A DNA stretch of 64,000 bases from Polynucleobacter sp. MWH-Spelu-300-X4 (GTDB taxonomy: Bacteria; Pseudomonadota; Gammaproteobacteria; Burkholderiales; Burkholderiaceae). Position numbers and translations under genes: made by a program. How positions within the stretch are numbered: position 1 is the first letter of the stretch; each line of letters starts with the position of its first letter. This document shows positions 16,527 to 25,739 of this stretch, one piece after another. The stretch lies in NCBI RefSeq assembly GCF_018687515.1, contig NZ_CP061294.1, positions 620,001 through 684,000 on the forward strand. The letters are read 5' to 3'. The notes beneath the pieces are model-generated. The model had not been told where the DNA came from, searched no databases, and was given only the letters and a program-made list of their open reading frames with translations.

Positions 16527-17321
16527 TTAAGAGTCATGATGGAGTGTTGCTTCAGGAGCGCCTAAGGCTGACCAAGCGCCATCTACTTGCCACGTTGCAC
16601 CTGAAACGAAGCTGGCTTTGGGGGAGGCTAAAAAAGCAATGACTTCAGCTATTTCTGAGGGTTGAGCCATTCGGCCAAGAGGACTTCTTTTTTTGATGGC
16701 ATCAACATTCAAGGTGCCTTTATTAATGAGGTCTTCCACTAAGGAAGTTTTTACATAGCCTGGCATGATGGCGTTAACTCTAATTCCTTTGGGGCCCCAT
16801 TCGCAAGCCATAGAACGGGTTATGCCTAAGACGCCAGATTTGGCAGCGCTATAGGCGTTTCGGCCGGGGATGCCCAAGACGCTAGCAATCGAGCCAAGAT
16901 TGATAATTGAGCCACGATTACCTTGCGCATCTCTGGGTTGTTCTTGCATGATCTTGAGCGCACCTTGACTCATTAAAAAAGTGCCGGTGAGATGAACGGA
17001 AAGTATTTTCTCAAAAGCACCAGCATTTTGTTCTAAGGTAGTTCCCGGTTGTTCGCCGATACCAGCATTGTTAATGAGAACATCCACTCTACCGAACCGT
17101 TGCTTAATGAGAGCATATGCATGGTTAACTTCATCGGCTTGAGTGACATTGCAGGTGATGCCTAGATGGTTAGCGCCTAATTCAATGGCTCTTTGTGAAA
17201 TGACATCACTTTTCATATCTAGTAAGGCTAGTTGGTAGCCATTTTGAGCGAGTAATTGAGCGCTTGCCCAGCCAATACCATCGGCGGCCCCTGTAATGAC
17301 GGCTATTTTTGATGTGCTCAT
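16527..17321 (-). CDS. SDR family oxidoreductase
   Basis: The 264-residue classical short-chain dehydrogenase has the cofactor motif TGAADGIG, LLDMKS suggesting NAD preference, NNAG, and the catalytic Ser-Tyr-Lys in LGSIASVLGIPGRNAYSAAK. FVSGATWQVDGAWSALG near the end is typical. Substrate is unknown; the gene directly precedes the aroQ-like gene on the same strand, so a hydroxy-alicyclic acid is a reasonable guess. Confidence 0.9.
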   Translation of the reverse strand: MSTSKIAVITGAADGIGWASAQLLAQNGYQLALLDMKSDVISQRAIELGANHLGITCNVTQADEVNHAYALIKQRFGRVDVLINNAGIGEQPGTTLEQNAGAFEKILSVHLTGTFLMSQGALKIMQEQPRDAQGNRGSIINLGSIASVLGIPGRNAYSAAKSGVLGITRSMACEWGPKGIRVNAIMPGYVKTSLVEDLINKGTLNVDAIKKRSPLGRMAQPSEIAEVIAFLASPKASFVSGATWQVDGAWSALGAPEATLHHDS

Positions 17322-17465
17322 GATGCATCCCGTTTTAATTTATTCAAAAATCAGGTATTCATTTTGCTATAAAAGCCCTCAGCAAGAATATTTGTTTAAG
17401 CCTACAATGAAAAATCTAGATATATGCCCAACAAGAATTTGGGATGTCGATTAAGCGGAGAAAAT

Positions 17466-17858
17466 ATGCCTATCCTGAATGTCAAAGTCAGCGCGAAAAA
17501 ATCCCCTGAATTAACGCAAAAAATTGCGGATTTATTGTTGGATATTACCTCTAGGATTCTTAAGAAGAAAAAAGAAGTAACGGCAATCGCTATTGAGTAT
17601 GTTGATCATGACGCCTGGGTTGTAGGTGGTCAATTATTAAGTGAACAAGGTAAGAATAGTTTTTACTTTGATATCAAAATTACGGATGAAACAAATACCA
17701 AAGATGAAAAAGCGCAATATATCCAAGAAGCTTTTGCTGGGTTTGAGCGCATCTTAGGTAATTTACATGAGGAAAGTTATATCTATGTTCAAGATGTTAG
17801 GGCTGCTAGCTATGGCTACGGCGGTAAAACTCAGGAATACCGGTATCAACACCCGTAA
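17466..17858 (+). CDS. Tautomerase family protein (4-oxalocrotonate tautomerase-like)
   Basis: The 130-residue protein begins MPILNVKVSAKKSPELTQ, with the proline directly after Met that serves as the catalytic N-terminal base in tautomerases. I chose ATG 17466 because GGAG lies at 17457-17460 and the resulting N-terminus places Pro correctly. It is about twice the length of 4-OT monomers, like several unassigned 130-residue tautomerases. Role is probably keto-enol isomerisation in aromatic-acid breakdown, fitting the neighbouring SDR and aroQ-like genes (inference). Confidence 0.82.
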   Translation: MPILNVKVSAKKSPELTQKIADLLLDITSRILKKKKEVTAIAIEYVDHDAWVVGGQLLSEQGKNSFYFDIKITDETNTKDEKAQYIQEAFAGFERILGNLHEESYIYVQDVRAASYGYGGKTQEYRYQHP

Positions 17859-18335
17859 TTAAAATTTATAGCCGACTGTTAGTATCAGCCCCGCGCTACC
17901 TAGAAATATCACTTCACTAGTGGCTTGTTTGTAAGAGTAGCCGATGGAGGGTAAAACGGCTGGAGCTGCACCCCAGTTGTTCATGGGTATTTTATTTTTG
18001 TATGGATCTTTGTAGCCATGAATCAAGCCACCAGTTACTTTGAGATGAAAGTCAGGTAGATTTTCAATGGGGTGGAAAGCTTTCCCAATGTAAGCGTATT
18101 GGCTAGGTTGGTAGAAAGAATTCTCAAAAACCGCGCCACCAGCTAGCCAGCCATTGCTATCGTAAAACTCTAAATTAAGTAATCTTTGGCGATCATTGTG
18201 TTGGGGGTTATAGTGGTAGTGTTTGGTGTAGGCACTGGTGTGTATTTGCCATTGCCAATCATTTTCGGTGCTAGCAATAGTGTTTGTTAAAAACAAAAAA
18301 CACATGAGGCTGGTCAAAAAAATACGTTCTTTCAT
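17859..18335 (-). CDS. Small outer-membrane beta-barrel-like protein
   Basis: The 158-residue protein has a signal peptide (cleavage near NTIAS) and alternating aromatic/hydrophobic strands ending in a terminal Phe (GSAGLILTVGYKF), typical of outer-membrane barrels. The pattern HYHYNPQHNDRQRLLNLEFY with GGAVFENSFYQPSQYAYIG resembles a PagP-like group in Burkholderiales often mislabelled as a glycerol-3-phosphate transporter. No catalytic assignment is possible. The stop codon abuts the convergent tautomerase gene. Confidence 0.7.
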   Translation of the reverse strand: MKERIFLTSLMCFLFLTNTIASTENDWQWQIHTSAYTKHYHYNPQHNDRQRLLNLEFYDSNGWLAGGAVFENSFYQPSQYAYIGKAFHPIENLPDFHLKVTGGLIHGYKDPYKNKIPMNNWGAAPAVLPSIGYSYKQATSEVIFLGSAGLILTVGYKF

Positions 18336-18412
18336 GTGAATTATTTTAAGCTCTCTGTATTGAAATACCTATAATCATCCTTACATTCTTCATATAAGAA
18401 AGTTGAGTTGGT

Positions 18413-18586
18413 ATGTCTGATAAAAAATCACTGTCATCTAGTATTAAAGAAGCTTTGGCTAAAAAACATGCTGCGCAGCATCCTGATTCCAAAGATGCAA
18501 AAGCTGAGGGTAAGGCTCAAAAGCGCACAGCACCTCCGGTGGGCGCTGGAAGACCTATGAAAAAGGCGGCGGGTAGGGGAAGATAA
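18413..18586 (+). CDS. Small basic protein, 57 residues
   Basis: ATG 18413 opens a frame of 57 residues: a helical start (MSDKKSLSSSIKEALAKKHA) and a Lys/Arg/Gly-rich tail ending PMKKAAGRGR. Composition (about a quarter Lys+Arg) suggests nucleic-acid binding or an intrinsically disordered protein. It ends four bases before the AsmA-like gene, so the two are probably co-transcribed. No family recognised. Confidence 0.6.
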   Translation: MSDKKSLSSSIKEALAKKHAAQHPDSKDAKAEGKAQKRTAPPVGAGRPMKKAAGRGR

Positions 18587-18590
18587 CTCT

Positions 18591-19364
18591 ATGAGTTGGT
18601 TTAAAAAAATACTGCTTGGGATCGGTTTATTAGCCTTAGTGATTATTGGATTTATTACTTATGGGCTTTATAACGTCGATAGCCTTGTGAAAACAGCTAT
18701 TGAAAAATACGGTTCTGAAGCAGTTTCGAGTAAGGTGTCCGTTGGTGAGGTTCATGTTAATTTGAAGGATGCCAAGGTTATTCTGCGCCGTCTTCATGTG
18801 GCTAATCCAGAGGGATTTACTGAAAAGACCGCTTTCACGGCTGGGTATATTGAAGTTGATTTAGACGAAGATAAATTAAACACCTCCAAAATTACCATTA
18901 GAAAAGTGCTAGTGAAAGAGCCTTTGGTAACGTTTGAGCATGCGAATGGTGAAGATAATCTATCCCGATTGCAGAAAAATGCCATGGCGTACGCTGAAAA
19001 GTTGGCTGGTCCCGAGAGTAAGAAAGAAAATCCCTCTAATGGCATAAAAGTATTTATTAATAACATTGATCTAAATGATGGAAAAATCTTATTAAAAGAT
19101 TCTAGATTGATGGGGGCTAGCATGACTTTGCCGTTACCCAATATTCATATTTCAAAAATACAGACAGGTCCAGATGGGTCAAGTCCCGAAGAAATCGCCG
19201 GGCAGGTGATGGAGAATTTGTTTAGTTCTTCCAAGAGTGCTGTAACTCAAAGCACATCATCGGTGATTGACCAAGGCTCTAAAGAGCTTAAAGATGCTGG
19301 TAAAGCTGTGAAAGATGCGGGCGCAGGTGCAGCTTCTTCAGTGAAGAAATTATTCTCTCGTTAA
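18591..19364 (+). CDS. AsmA-like membrane-anchored protein
   Basis: The 257-residue protein has an N-terminal membrane anchor (residues about 6-28, ILLGIGLLALVIIGFITYGL) and then a periplasmic AsmA-like repeat (VSVGEVHVNLKDAKVILRRL; IRKVLVKEPLVTFEHANGED; INNIDLNDGKILLKD). AsmA relatives bridge or organise envelope lipids, but this one is short. The tail is Ala/Lys-rich helix (LKDAGKAVKDAGAGAASS). Probably co-transcribed with the small basic gene before it and the DUF3820 gene after it. Confidence 0.75.
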   Translation: MSWFKKILLGIGLLALVIIGFITYGLYNVDSLVKTAIEKYGSEAVSSKVSVGEVHVNLKDAKVILRRLHVANPEGFTEKTAFTAGYIEVDLDEDKLNTSKITIRKVLVKEPLVTFEHANGEDNLSRLQKNAMAYAEKLAGPESKKENPSNGIKVFINNIDLNDGKILLKDSRLMGASMTLPLPNIHISKIQTGPDGSSPEEIAGQVMENLFSSSKSAVTQSTSSVIDQGSKELKDAGKAVKDAGAGAASSVKKLFSR

Positions 19365-19375
19365 TAATCGGAAGC

Positions 19376-19594
19376 ATGACACCCGAGTCTTTGGAAAAAT
19401 TAGTCACCATGAAAATGCCTTATGGCAAGCATGCGGGCACACTCCTTTGTCATTTGCCCGCTAATTATTTATCTTGGTTCGCAAGAGAGGGCTTCCCGAA
19501 AGGGGAGTTAGGGGAGTTGTTGCAGTTAATGCATGAGATTGATCACAACAATTTAAAAGAGCTCTTAACGCCGATTAAAGCCAAGTTCGGCTGA
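19376..19594 (+). CDS. DUF3820 family protein
   Basis: The 72-residue protein matches the short DUF3820 family: MPYGKHAGTLLCHLPANYLSWFA, then GELGELLQLMHEIDHN. The family is widespread in proteobacteria and has been called a putative quorum-sensing-regulated factor, but its function is unproven. It starts 11 bp after the AsmA-like gene. Confidence 0.85.
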   Translation: MTPESLEKLVTMKMPYGKHAGTLLCHLPANYLSWFAREGFPKGELGELLQLMHEIDHNNLKELLTPIKAKFG

Positions 19595-19680
19595 CGAAAA
19601 AATCATCTAATTCTTACAGGTAATTCAGGTCGGTAATCAGGCTATTGGGTTCATCATGATTCTCCATTTTGAGAGGAGTC

Positions 19681-19869
19681 ATGGTGAACGTATTTCTATC
19701 AAGTAGTAGCACACTTGTTCGCAAGATAACCAAAGTTAGTAAAGCCACAAAGAGACCTGTTCGTAAAAAAATCAAGGCATCGCTAATACGTCAACCCATC
19801 AAGTTAAGTAAAAAATTAATTTGGGGCGTGGCTAAGTTAGCCACTTTGATTTTTGTCGGTCGATTGTGA
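19681..19869 (+). CDS. Hypothetical very basic small protein
   Basis: ATG 19681 follows a strong ribosome-binding site (GAGAGGAG at 19671-19678), giving 62 residues rich in Lys and Arg (KITKVSKATKRPVRKKIKAS) with a C-terminal hydrophobic stretch (LIWGVAKLATLIFVGRL). It could be a membrane-associated or nucleic-acid-associated peptide. Its stop overlaps a GTG of the next frame as GTGA. No family recognised. Confidence 0.5.
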   Translation: MVNVFLSSSSTLVRKITKVSKATKRPVRKKIKASLIRQPIKLSKKLIWGVAKLATLIFVGRL

Positions 19870-19877
19870 GGGCTAGG

Positions 19878-20081
19878 ATGAGTCAGGAGTTATGCCATTT
19901 TATTGTTGAGCGACTGGTTAATGCTGATGAGGTTAACCATATGGCCCTGGTCATTGAGTCTGCTCTGGTCTCTGGTCAGGGTATATGGCAATTGATGATG
20001 GACAACCCGATCGTTTTTGGCATGGTATTAGGTGGCGCATGCGCAACTTTTTTGCGTCGCTGGTTGTGGGGGCGAGCTTAG
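19878..20081 (+). CDS. Hypothetical small membrane protein
   Basis: The 67-residue product (from ATG 19878, with GAGGG five bases upstream) has a soluble N-terminal part (MSQELCHFIVERLVNADEVN) and one hydrophobic segment (PIVFGMVLGGACATFLRRWL). GTG 19866, overlapping the previous stop, is an alternative start that would couple the two genes. No family recognised. Confidence 0.5.
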   Translation: MSQELCHFIVERLVNADEVNHMALVIESALVSGQGIWQLMMDNPIVFGMVLGGACATFLRRWLWGRA

Positions 20082-20141
20082 TTTAATTAAATAAACTTTT
20101 AAAACTTATCTTGATGGAGTGCGTAGATTTTCTTGCTTGAA

Positions 20142-21311
20142 TTAATGAGTACGGTTTTTTATCGCAACAGAAAATCGCCAACCAACAAGTGGCAATCCTA
20201 TGCCGGCAATCGAGAAGAGTGTGATGACGCCAACAGTGTCAACTAGATAACCAGCTGATGTCACGCCAATAAATTGACCCAAAAATAGCGAACAAGCAAA
20301 TAGAGAGACGGCTGTTCCTCTGGATTGAGGGGCCATTTGCGTTGCATGGGTTTGTAGGGTGTTATGGAGCATATACAAACCTAGACCAATTAAAAATACG
20401 GCGATAACCGCCAGTATCCAATGGGTGGTAAAAATTAGTAGCAGAAAGGCGAAGCCAAGCAATAGACCGCCAAATAAAGCTAAACCTTTTTCTCCCAATT
20501 GATTGATAAAGTATTTGGCTGAGCTGGCATAGAGGAGTCCGCCTAAGCCAAAGGTCGCCATGATGGATCCTGACAAGGTTAGGGAGATATCTAGTTTGGT
20601 GTGTAGATAGAAAGGGATGAAAGCTAAGGCCCCGTATAGGGCGACACCTTCTAATCCAACCATCAATAGAATGACACGTGGCCATTTTTGACTAAGCACA
20701 TGAAGTACATGTTGATGGGCTTTTTTATCATCCGATTTTTTGGGTTGATGCGTTTTTTTGAGTTGTCGGGCTGTTTGCCAGAGTGTTACGCAACAAATTA
20801 AATAAAGACTTGCTAGTAAATAAAAGCCCCAACGCCAGTCTGATGAGTCAGCGCAGATGCCGCCTAAAATTTGCCCACCAATGGTGCCGCCTAATGTGCC
20901 AAATAATAGTTTGGCTAAAACAGGTTGACGATTTTCATATTCAACGGTCTCCCCAATCCAAGCCATCGCTAAAGGTACGATGCCTGCAGCGGCACCGCCA
21001 GATAGGGCGCGCCAAATGATGATGGTTTCTAGGTTGCTAGATAAGGCAACGCCTAAATTAGCAAGAATCGATAAAAATAAAGCCCAAGTGATGACGTGCA
21101 GTTTGCCAAACTTGTCAGCAAGAGGTCCAAATAGAAACTGACAAATACCATAAGCCATGGCAAAAGCGCTCACAATGTGCGATGCATTGCCGGCCGTGAT
21201 AGAGAACTCGCGAGCGATGGCTGGTAATAGTGGGTCGGTGATACGCATAGCAGTTAAGCTACAAAAGGCAGCTAGCGCCAGAATAGGCACCATGGATAAA
21301 GCATTTTTCAT
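20142..21311 (-). CDS. MFS transporter, drug/metabolite DHA1-like
   Basis: The 389-residue carrier has about 12 hydrophobic segments and the motif GPLADKFGKLHVITWAL between helices 2 and 3, with SGGAAAGIVPLAMAWIGE as a motif C-like antiporter region. These support a major facilitator exporter of the DHA1/YnfM type. Substrate is not predictable. It is transcribed away from the divergent small-gene cluster and lies near the MOSC gene. Confidence 0.88.
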   Translation of the reverse strand: MKNALSMVPILALAAFCSLTAMRITDPLLPAIAREFSITAGNASHIVSAFAMAYGICQFLFGPLADKFGKLHVITWALFLSILANLGVALSSNLETIIIWRALSGGAAAGIVPLAMAWIGETVEYENRQPVLAKLLFGTLGGTIGGQILGGICADSSDWRWGFYLLASLYLICCVTLWQTARQLKKTHQPKKSDDKKAHQHVLHVLSQKWPRVILLMVGLEGVALYGALAFIPFYLHTKLDISLTLSGSIMATFGLGGLLYASSAKYFINQLGEKGLALFGGLLLGFAFLLLIFTTHWILAVIAVFLIGLGLYMLHNTLQTHATQMAPQSRGTAVSLFACSLFLGQFIGVTSAGYLVDTVGVITLFSIAGIGLPLVGWRFSVAIKNRTH

Positions 21312-21359
21312 GAATGCTTAGAGTTTAATGATTTTATTAATGTCTTGCAGTAGGGCAAT

Positions 21360-21968
21360 TCAAAACAAATCTTTTTGTTGCTCTTTGCGCAACAGCAAAG
21401 CATTTTGCATCTCTATATTGATCGATCTTTTGCCGGGTATTATTTCAATGAGATCGCCGGCTTTAAATATCCCAGCTTGGTTAACCTGTAGGTACCAGCC
21501 GCATTTACCTGATTGAATCATGGCTTTGGCTGCACCTTTGTAGGCCATGCGCGCATTAAATTTAAAGCATGGTTCCCTCAATTTGGTTACTTGTAACTCA
21601 ACATCACCTATGCGCCAAATATCGCCCACCCATACCTCTTTTTCCCTAAACCCCTCAACCGTGAGATTTTCGCCAACAAAGCCATGACCGATGGTGTCAG
21701 CTCGTTTGGTTTCCCGTTGCAGTAGATCATTCCAAAATTCATAGTGTTCTGCTGGGTAGGCGTAAATCGCTTTCTCGAGCCCACCATGAACACTGAAGTC
21801 TGCTTGTTCATCACCTTCGATGCCAATGCGCTTGACCTGAATGCTACAAGCATCACTCAATGTGCTGATAGGCTCTTTTTTAATGGCAGATTCGACCGTT
21901 TTGTGGTCTGGGTGGTCAATGCCAAAGAGAGAGGAAATTTTGCCAGCTGAAATAGATAAGATTCGCAT
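21360..21968 (-). CDS. MOSC domain protein, YiiM-like
   Basis: The 202-residue protein matches YiiM-type MOSC proteins: MRILSISAGKISSL, RIGIEGDEQADFSVHGGLEKA, YPAEHYEFW, GENLTVEGF and LREPCFKFNARM with the conserved cysteine. MOSC domains bind the molybdenum cofactor; YiiM reduces N-hydroxylated bases such as 6-hydroxylaminopurine. It is another molybdenum-linked gene in the window, though separated from the modABC/iorAB block. Confidence 0.88.
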   Translation of the reverse strand: MRILSISAGKISSLFGIDHPDHKTVESAIKKEPISTLSDACSIQVKRIGIEGDEQADFSVHGGLEKAIYAYPAEHYEFWNDLLQRETKRADTIGHGFVGENLTVEGFREKEVWVGDIWRIGDVELQVTKLREPCFKFNARMAYKGAAKAMIQSGKCGWYLQVNQAGIFKAGDLIEIIPGKRSINIEMQNALLLRKEQQKDLF

Positions 21969-22029
21969 GACATAATTAAATCACTTTATTGATAGATATG
22001 TTCATTCAAACTAAAAAGCGATCAACGTC

Positions 22030-22797
22030 ATGCCTATTTTTTCCGCAAATATTTCATTGCTCTATACAGAGATTCCATTCATTGAGCGGCTATCAGCTGC
22101 TAAAGCGGATGGTTTTGAGGCGGTGGAGTGCCAGTTTCCTTATGAGGCGAGCGCTGGTTGTACTTTGGCCGAGATTCAGGCCAAAACAGCCGAGTTGGCA
22201 TTACCGATGACTCTGATTAACCTGCCTGCTGGTGATTGGGCGGGCGGTGATCGTGGGATTGCTTGTGACCCTGATCGAGTGGTGGAGTTCAGAGCGGGGG
22301 TGCCTTTAGCTATTGAGTATGCCAAAGCGTTGAATATCACCCATGTCAATTGCTTAGCAGGGATTCCTCCTGAAGGGTTGAGTGAAGAGCTCATTAAGTC
22401 AACATTTATTGCTAATTTAACTTGGGCAGCAGAGGTGTTGAAAAAAGAAAATATCAAATTAATGATTGAACCAATTAATACATTTGATATTCCAGGGTTT
22501 TATTTGAATCATTCACAGCAGGCTGTTGACATTATTATGGCAGTGAAGTCTACGAATCTTTATTTGCAATATGACGCTTATCATATGCACCGTATGGGTG
22601 AAGATATTTTGGATGTGGAAGATTTCATGCCATTTATTGATCACATTCAAGTTGCGGATCATCCTGGTAGAAATGAGCCGGGTACAGGTGAAATCCATTT
22701 CTCTGATTTCTTTATGTTGCTTGATGAGCTAGGTTACGATGGTTGGGTAGGGTGTGAATACAAAAAGCTACACCGTGCTAATTTTTTTGCCCAATAA
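22030..22797 (+). CDS. hyi: Hydroxypyruvate isomerase
   Basis: The 255-residue TIM-barrel sugar-isomerase-like protein closely follows Hyi: MPIFSANISLLYTEIPFIER, GFEAVECQFPY, LINLPAGDWAGGDRGIACDP, MIEPINTFDIPGF, YDAYHMHRMGEDI and QVADHPGRNEPGTGEI. It converts hydroxypyruvate to tartronate semialdehyde in glyoxylate/glycerate metabolism. The C-terminus (GCEYKKLHRANFFAQ) is a few residues shorter than usual, lacking the customary glycine-rich ending. No gcl or glxR lies beside it. Confidence 0.92.
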   Translation: MPIFSANISLLYTEIPFIERLSAAKADGFEAVECQFPYEASAGCTLAEIQAKTAELALPMTLINLPAGDWAGGDRGIACDPDRVVEFRAGVPLAIEYAKALNITHVNCLAGIPPEGLSEELIKSTFIANLTWAAEVLKKENIKLMIEPINTFDIPGFYLNHSQQAVDIIMAVKSTNLYLQYDAYHMHRMGEDILDVEDFMPFIDHIQVADHPGRNEPGTGEIHFSDFFMLLDELGYDGWVGCEYKKLHRANFFAQ

Positions 22798-22823
22798 ATT
22801 AGAAAAACAGAATTGGATTAAAG

Positions 22824-22997
22824 ATGGATTATTTTTTTATTTTCTTAATCAGTAATATCGCGGCTTTATTTATTACTTATTCTTATTTGCTCAGGCGCGC
22901 CAAGGTGATTACCTTGATGGCCTTATTAAAGGGAACTTGGATCTACGGAACTATCATTAGCCTCGTGATTGTGATTCCCTACCACCTTTATAGTTGA
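22824..22997 (+). CDS. Small membrane protein, 57 residues
   Basis: ATG 22824, preceded by AAAG, opens a 57-residue frame with two hydrophobic segments (YFFIFLISNIAALFITYSYL and GTWIYGTIISLVIVIPYHL) separated by a basic turn (RRAKV). It is 26 bp behind hyi and may be co-transcribed. It is probably an uncharacterised two-helix inner-membrane peptide. Confidence 0.55.
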   Translation: MDYFFIFLISNIAALFITYSYLLRRAKVITLMALLKGTWIYGTIISLVIVIPYHLYS

Positions 22998-23040
22998 TCA
23001 AGCGCATTAATCAGAGATTAATTACTTAACCAACTGTTAA

Positions 23041-25578
23041 TTATTTTTTCTTTCGCTCAGGCGCGCGATTTTCAGGCTTTTTATTTTCGGCAGGCTTTAC
23101 TTCTAAGCTAGGTTTTAAGGTTGCTGTATGAGTAATAGAGCTGGGTGCCATGGTTAGCGTTAGGTAACCTTGCTTAGACCATGTGTCGGCAAAATTATCG
23201 TAGTTGCGACTGTTAACCCAGCCAGATTGACCCGTTTGATAGATAAATTGTGATTTATCCATATCCGAAAAATCATAAATAGCTCGCATGCTTGGCGCTT
23301 CCGTGACGATAAATGGGTTGATTGGATTGCTATGATCCATAAACCCAAGGTTCACAGTGAAGTTGTCGCCTGCTGTTGGGCGTTTTACTTCAAAACGATT
23401 TTTAAGTAATGCTATTTTGCTAAATGGTCGGTGTTCAGAAACTGCTACGTGCACATCCCCCCAGCGCCATGAACTAGGTTTTTTGCCTAACTGATCTGAT
23501 AGGGTTTCTAAAGCCTTGGTGAGTGATTCATCAAAAGCCTGATTGCAGTTTTCCACTTCAGCTGTTTCAGGTTTGTCGCACCAGTATTCAGTGCCAGCTT
23601 GACCATTGGCATACATCTGCACAATTTTATGAACCCCCGGTCTAAAGCTTCTCTTACTGTATTCAAGATCGAAACTCTTGCCTAATTTCTTTTCAAATAA
23701 CCGGCGAGTGAGTTGTTCTGCCCAAGCATTAAAAATCGTTGCCGCAATACTGTCTTGGCTCATGCGACCGTCGTAATTGGCTAATAGTCTTTTTGCTTCA
23801 GCGGCGAGGGGGTGATTTGATTGAGCCGCTTGTAAATACGGTAGCAATTCTTGTGCTGACAATGAGATAGCATCCGTTTGAATCTCTTTCATGTTATTGA
23901 GTGTGTGCTTATCTGTTGTCTGAAGCATCGATTCAATACGCTCAAAGCGGTAAGGGGTGTTCCAGTCTGCAGTTAATGGGGTGGGGTTGTTTGTTGCAGA
24001 TACGCGCTGATTGGCTGTGGCAATCCATCCTTTAGGAGGATTGTCATCTTTGGGTAGCGCATCCAAGGGCAAGTAGCCATTCCAGTCGTATTGTTTCTCC
24101 CAACCGAACGCTGGGGCGACACCAAAAAGACCTTGGCCCTTGTTGCGCTTAGGTACGGCACCAATAGCGCGATAGGCGATATTGCCATCAACATCAGCCA
24201 TCACAATATTTTGCATGGGCGCGTAGTAATGTTTGATCGCTGATTTGAATTCCTCTAAATTATTCGCCCGATTCATGTTAAGGCCTGCGACTAATGTTTG
24301 GTTGGCTGTATCTAATGCCGTCCAACGCAAAGCCAACGCAAAGCGGTCAGTATTAATTAATGCTTTAGCTCTGTCATAGACATCCGAGATAACTGGACCA
24401 TGACGACTTTCTCTGACGATGAAGCGATCATCTGGTTGACCTTTAATATGAATAATTTCTTCGCGGAAAACGAAGTTTTCATGACTTCCACCAGGTAGTT
24501 GGTAGCGGCTAGTATCGCGTTGGTCAATCGCCTCAATATATAAATCTTGCACATCTGGATTGGTGTTTGTAAATCCCCAAGCCAGTTTGGATGTGCGACC
24601 TAATACAACAATGGGGAGGCCTGGTAGCGTGGCGCCAATGACTTTGATATCTGGTGCCTCGATATGCGCGAAATACCAAATAGCTGGTGATGTGAGGCCT
24701 AAATGGGGGTCATTGGCTAGCCATGGTTTATCCGTAGCGCTCTTTTGCCCACTGACAACCCAGTTATTAGACCCAACACCCTCAACATCTCCTGGCAAGT
24801 TTGTTAGAGGCCTCTGATTGAGAGCCGCTTTCTCCGTAGCCTGGGTTGTTTTAAATAAACCTAAGTCTCGATACATTTGAGCAAAGTTCATTTGGGTTGC
24901 GGGTGCTTCTCCTGGATAAGGTGGCAGAACTTCCCAAATGTGATGGGTATCCATGGTTTTTGATAGCTCTAAGCGCAAAAACTCTTTATTCCAATTGCCA
25001 CCTAAATCTAGTGCCATCATGAGGGACCAGGCAATCGTATCAGCCGGGCTCCAAATACCAGGTTCCGTTCCTAGAATCATGAATTCAGGAGGTAATGCCC
25101 ACCCAAGGCGTTTATAACCTGCATTAACCCCATCTGAATAAGCTTGAATCATTCTTTTGGATTCGATCGGGTAATTTTCAAATTGTTTTTCAGCGGCTCT
25201 TCGAATGCCTAAGGTTCTGATGAATTTATCAATGCCTAAGGCGCTATCGCCCAATACTTCAGAAAGTTTGCCTGAAGCTAGTCGACGGTTGAACTCCATT
25301 TGCCACGGACGTTCACTTGCATGAAGGTAGCCTAGGGCAAATAGGGCATCTTCATTGGTTTGTGCCTGAATATGAGGTACAGCATTGTCGTCAAATTTAA
25401 TCGTGACTGGCGCGCTTAAACCTGGGGCTGTGAATTCGCCGTCTAATTTGGTTTTGGTGGCTATGAAGTAAACAAATAGCGTACTAAGGATAAATATAAG
25501 CAGACAAACCGCTACGATAGCCAGCCTTTTCAAGATTTTTTGTTTTTTAGTTGGTTTGGTTAAAAAAATGCTGCCCAT
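23041..25578 (-). CDS. Penicillin acylase family Ntn-hydrolase
   Basis: The 845-residue protein begins with a membrane anchor/uncleaved signal (about 18-40) and continues with the penicillin amidase layout: VPHIQAQTNEDALFALGYLH, the alpha region, and the autoprocessing site VEGVGSNNWVVSG, whose Ser270 should become the N-terminal nucleophile after cleavage. Family members hydrolyse amides, including acyl-homoserine lactones. The end is Lys/Pro-rich (KKPENRAPERKKK). Substrate is unknown. It stands alone, convergent with the small membrane-protein gene. Confidence 0.9.
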   Translation of the reverse strand: MGSIFLTKPTKKQKILKRLAIVAVCLLIFILSTLFVYFIATKTKLDGEFTAPGLSAPVTIKFDDNAVPHIQAQTNEDALFALGYLHASERPWQMEFNRRLASGKLSEVLGDSALGIDKFIRTLGIRRAAEKQFENYPIESKRMIQAYSDGVNAGYKRLGWALPPEFMILGTEPGIWSPADTIAWSLMMALDLGGNWNKEFLRLELSKTMDTHHIWEVLPPYPGEAPATQMNFAQMYRDLGLFKTTQATEKAALNQRPLTNLPGDVEGVGSNNWVVSGQKSATDKPWLANDPHLGLTSPAIWYFAHIEAPDIKVIGATLPGLPIVVLGRTSKLAWGFTNTNPDVQDLYIEAIDQRDTSRYQLPGGSHENFVFREEIIHIKGQPDDRFIVRESRHGPVISDVYDRAKALINTDRFALALRWTALDTANQTLVAGLNMNRANNLEEFKSAIKHYYAPMQNIVMADVDGNIAYRAIGAVPKRNKGQGLFGVAPAFGWEKQYDWNGYLPLDALPKDDNPPKGWIATANQRVSATNNPTPLTADWNTPYRFERIESMLQTTDKHTLNNMKEIQTDAISLSAQELLPYLQAAQSNHPLAAEAKRLLANYDGRMSQDSIAATIFNAWAEQLTRRLFEKKLGKSFDLEYSKRSFRPGVHKIVQMYANGQAGTEYWCDKPETAEVENCNQAFDESLTKALETLSDQLGKKPSSWRWGDVHVAVSEHRPFSKIALLKNRFEVKRPTAGDNFTVNLGFMDHSNPINPFIVTEAPSMRAIYDFSDMDKSQFIYQTGQSGWVNSRNYDNFADTWSKQGYLTLTMAPSSITHTATLKPSLEVKPAENKKPENRAPERKKK

Positions 25579-25739
25579 CTCGAAAAGTCTTCCATAAATT
25601 TACTTATAAATTGAACCTCTATTTTTTCATACTTTCGGTTTTAAAAGGGTTTCTGGGTAAATTAGTAAATTTTTTTGAGTCTATCCAAACAAACTGATAA
25701 ACTACGCCCCTTGTGAAGTTTTCAACATCACAAAAACCT

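Noticed and set aside
22755..22797. Possible frameshift at the hyi C-terminus
   Set aside because: The ending is shorter than usual, but neither other frame restores the expected glycine-rich tail, so simple divergence is more likely.
23006..23022. ATTAATC-AGA-GATTAAT hairpin between the small membrane gene and penicillin acylase
   Set aside because: AT-only, weak stem; not convincing as a terminator.
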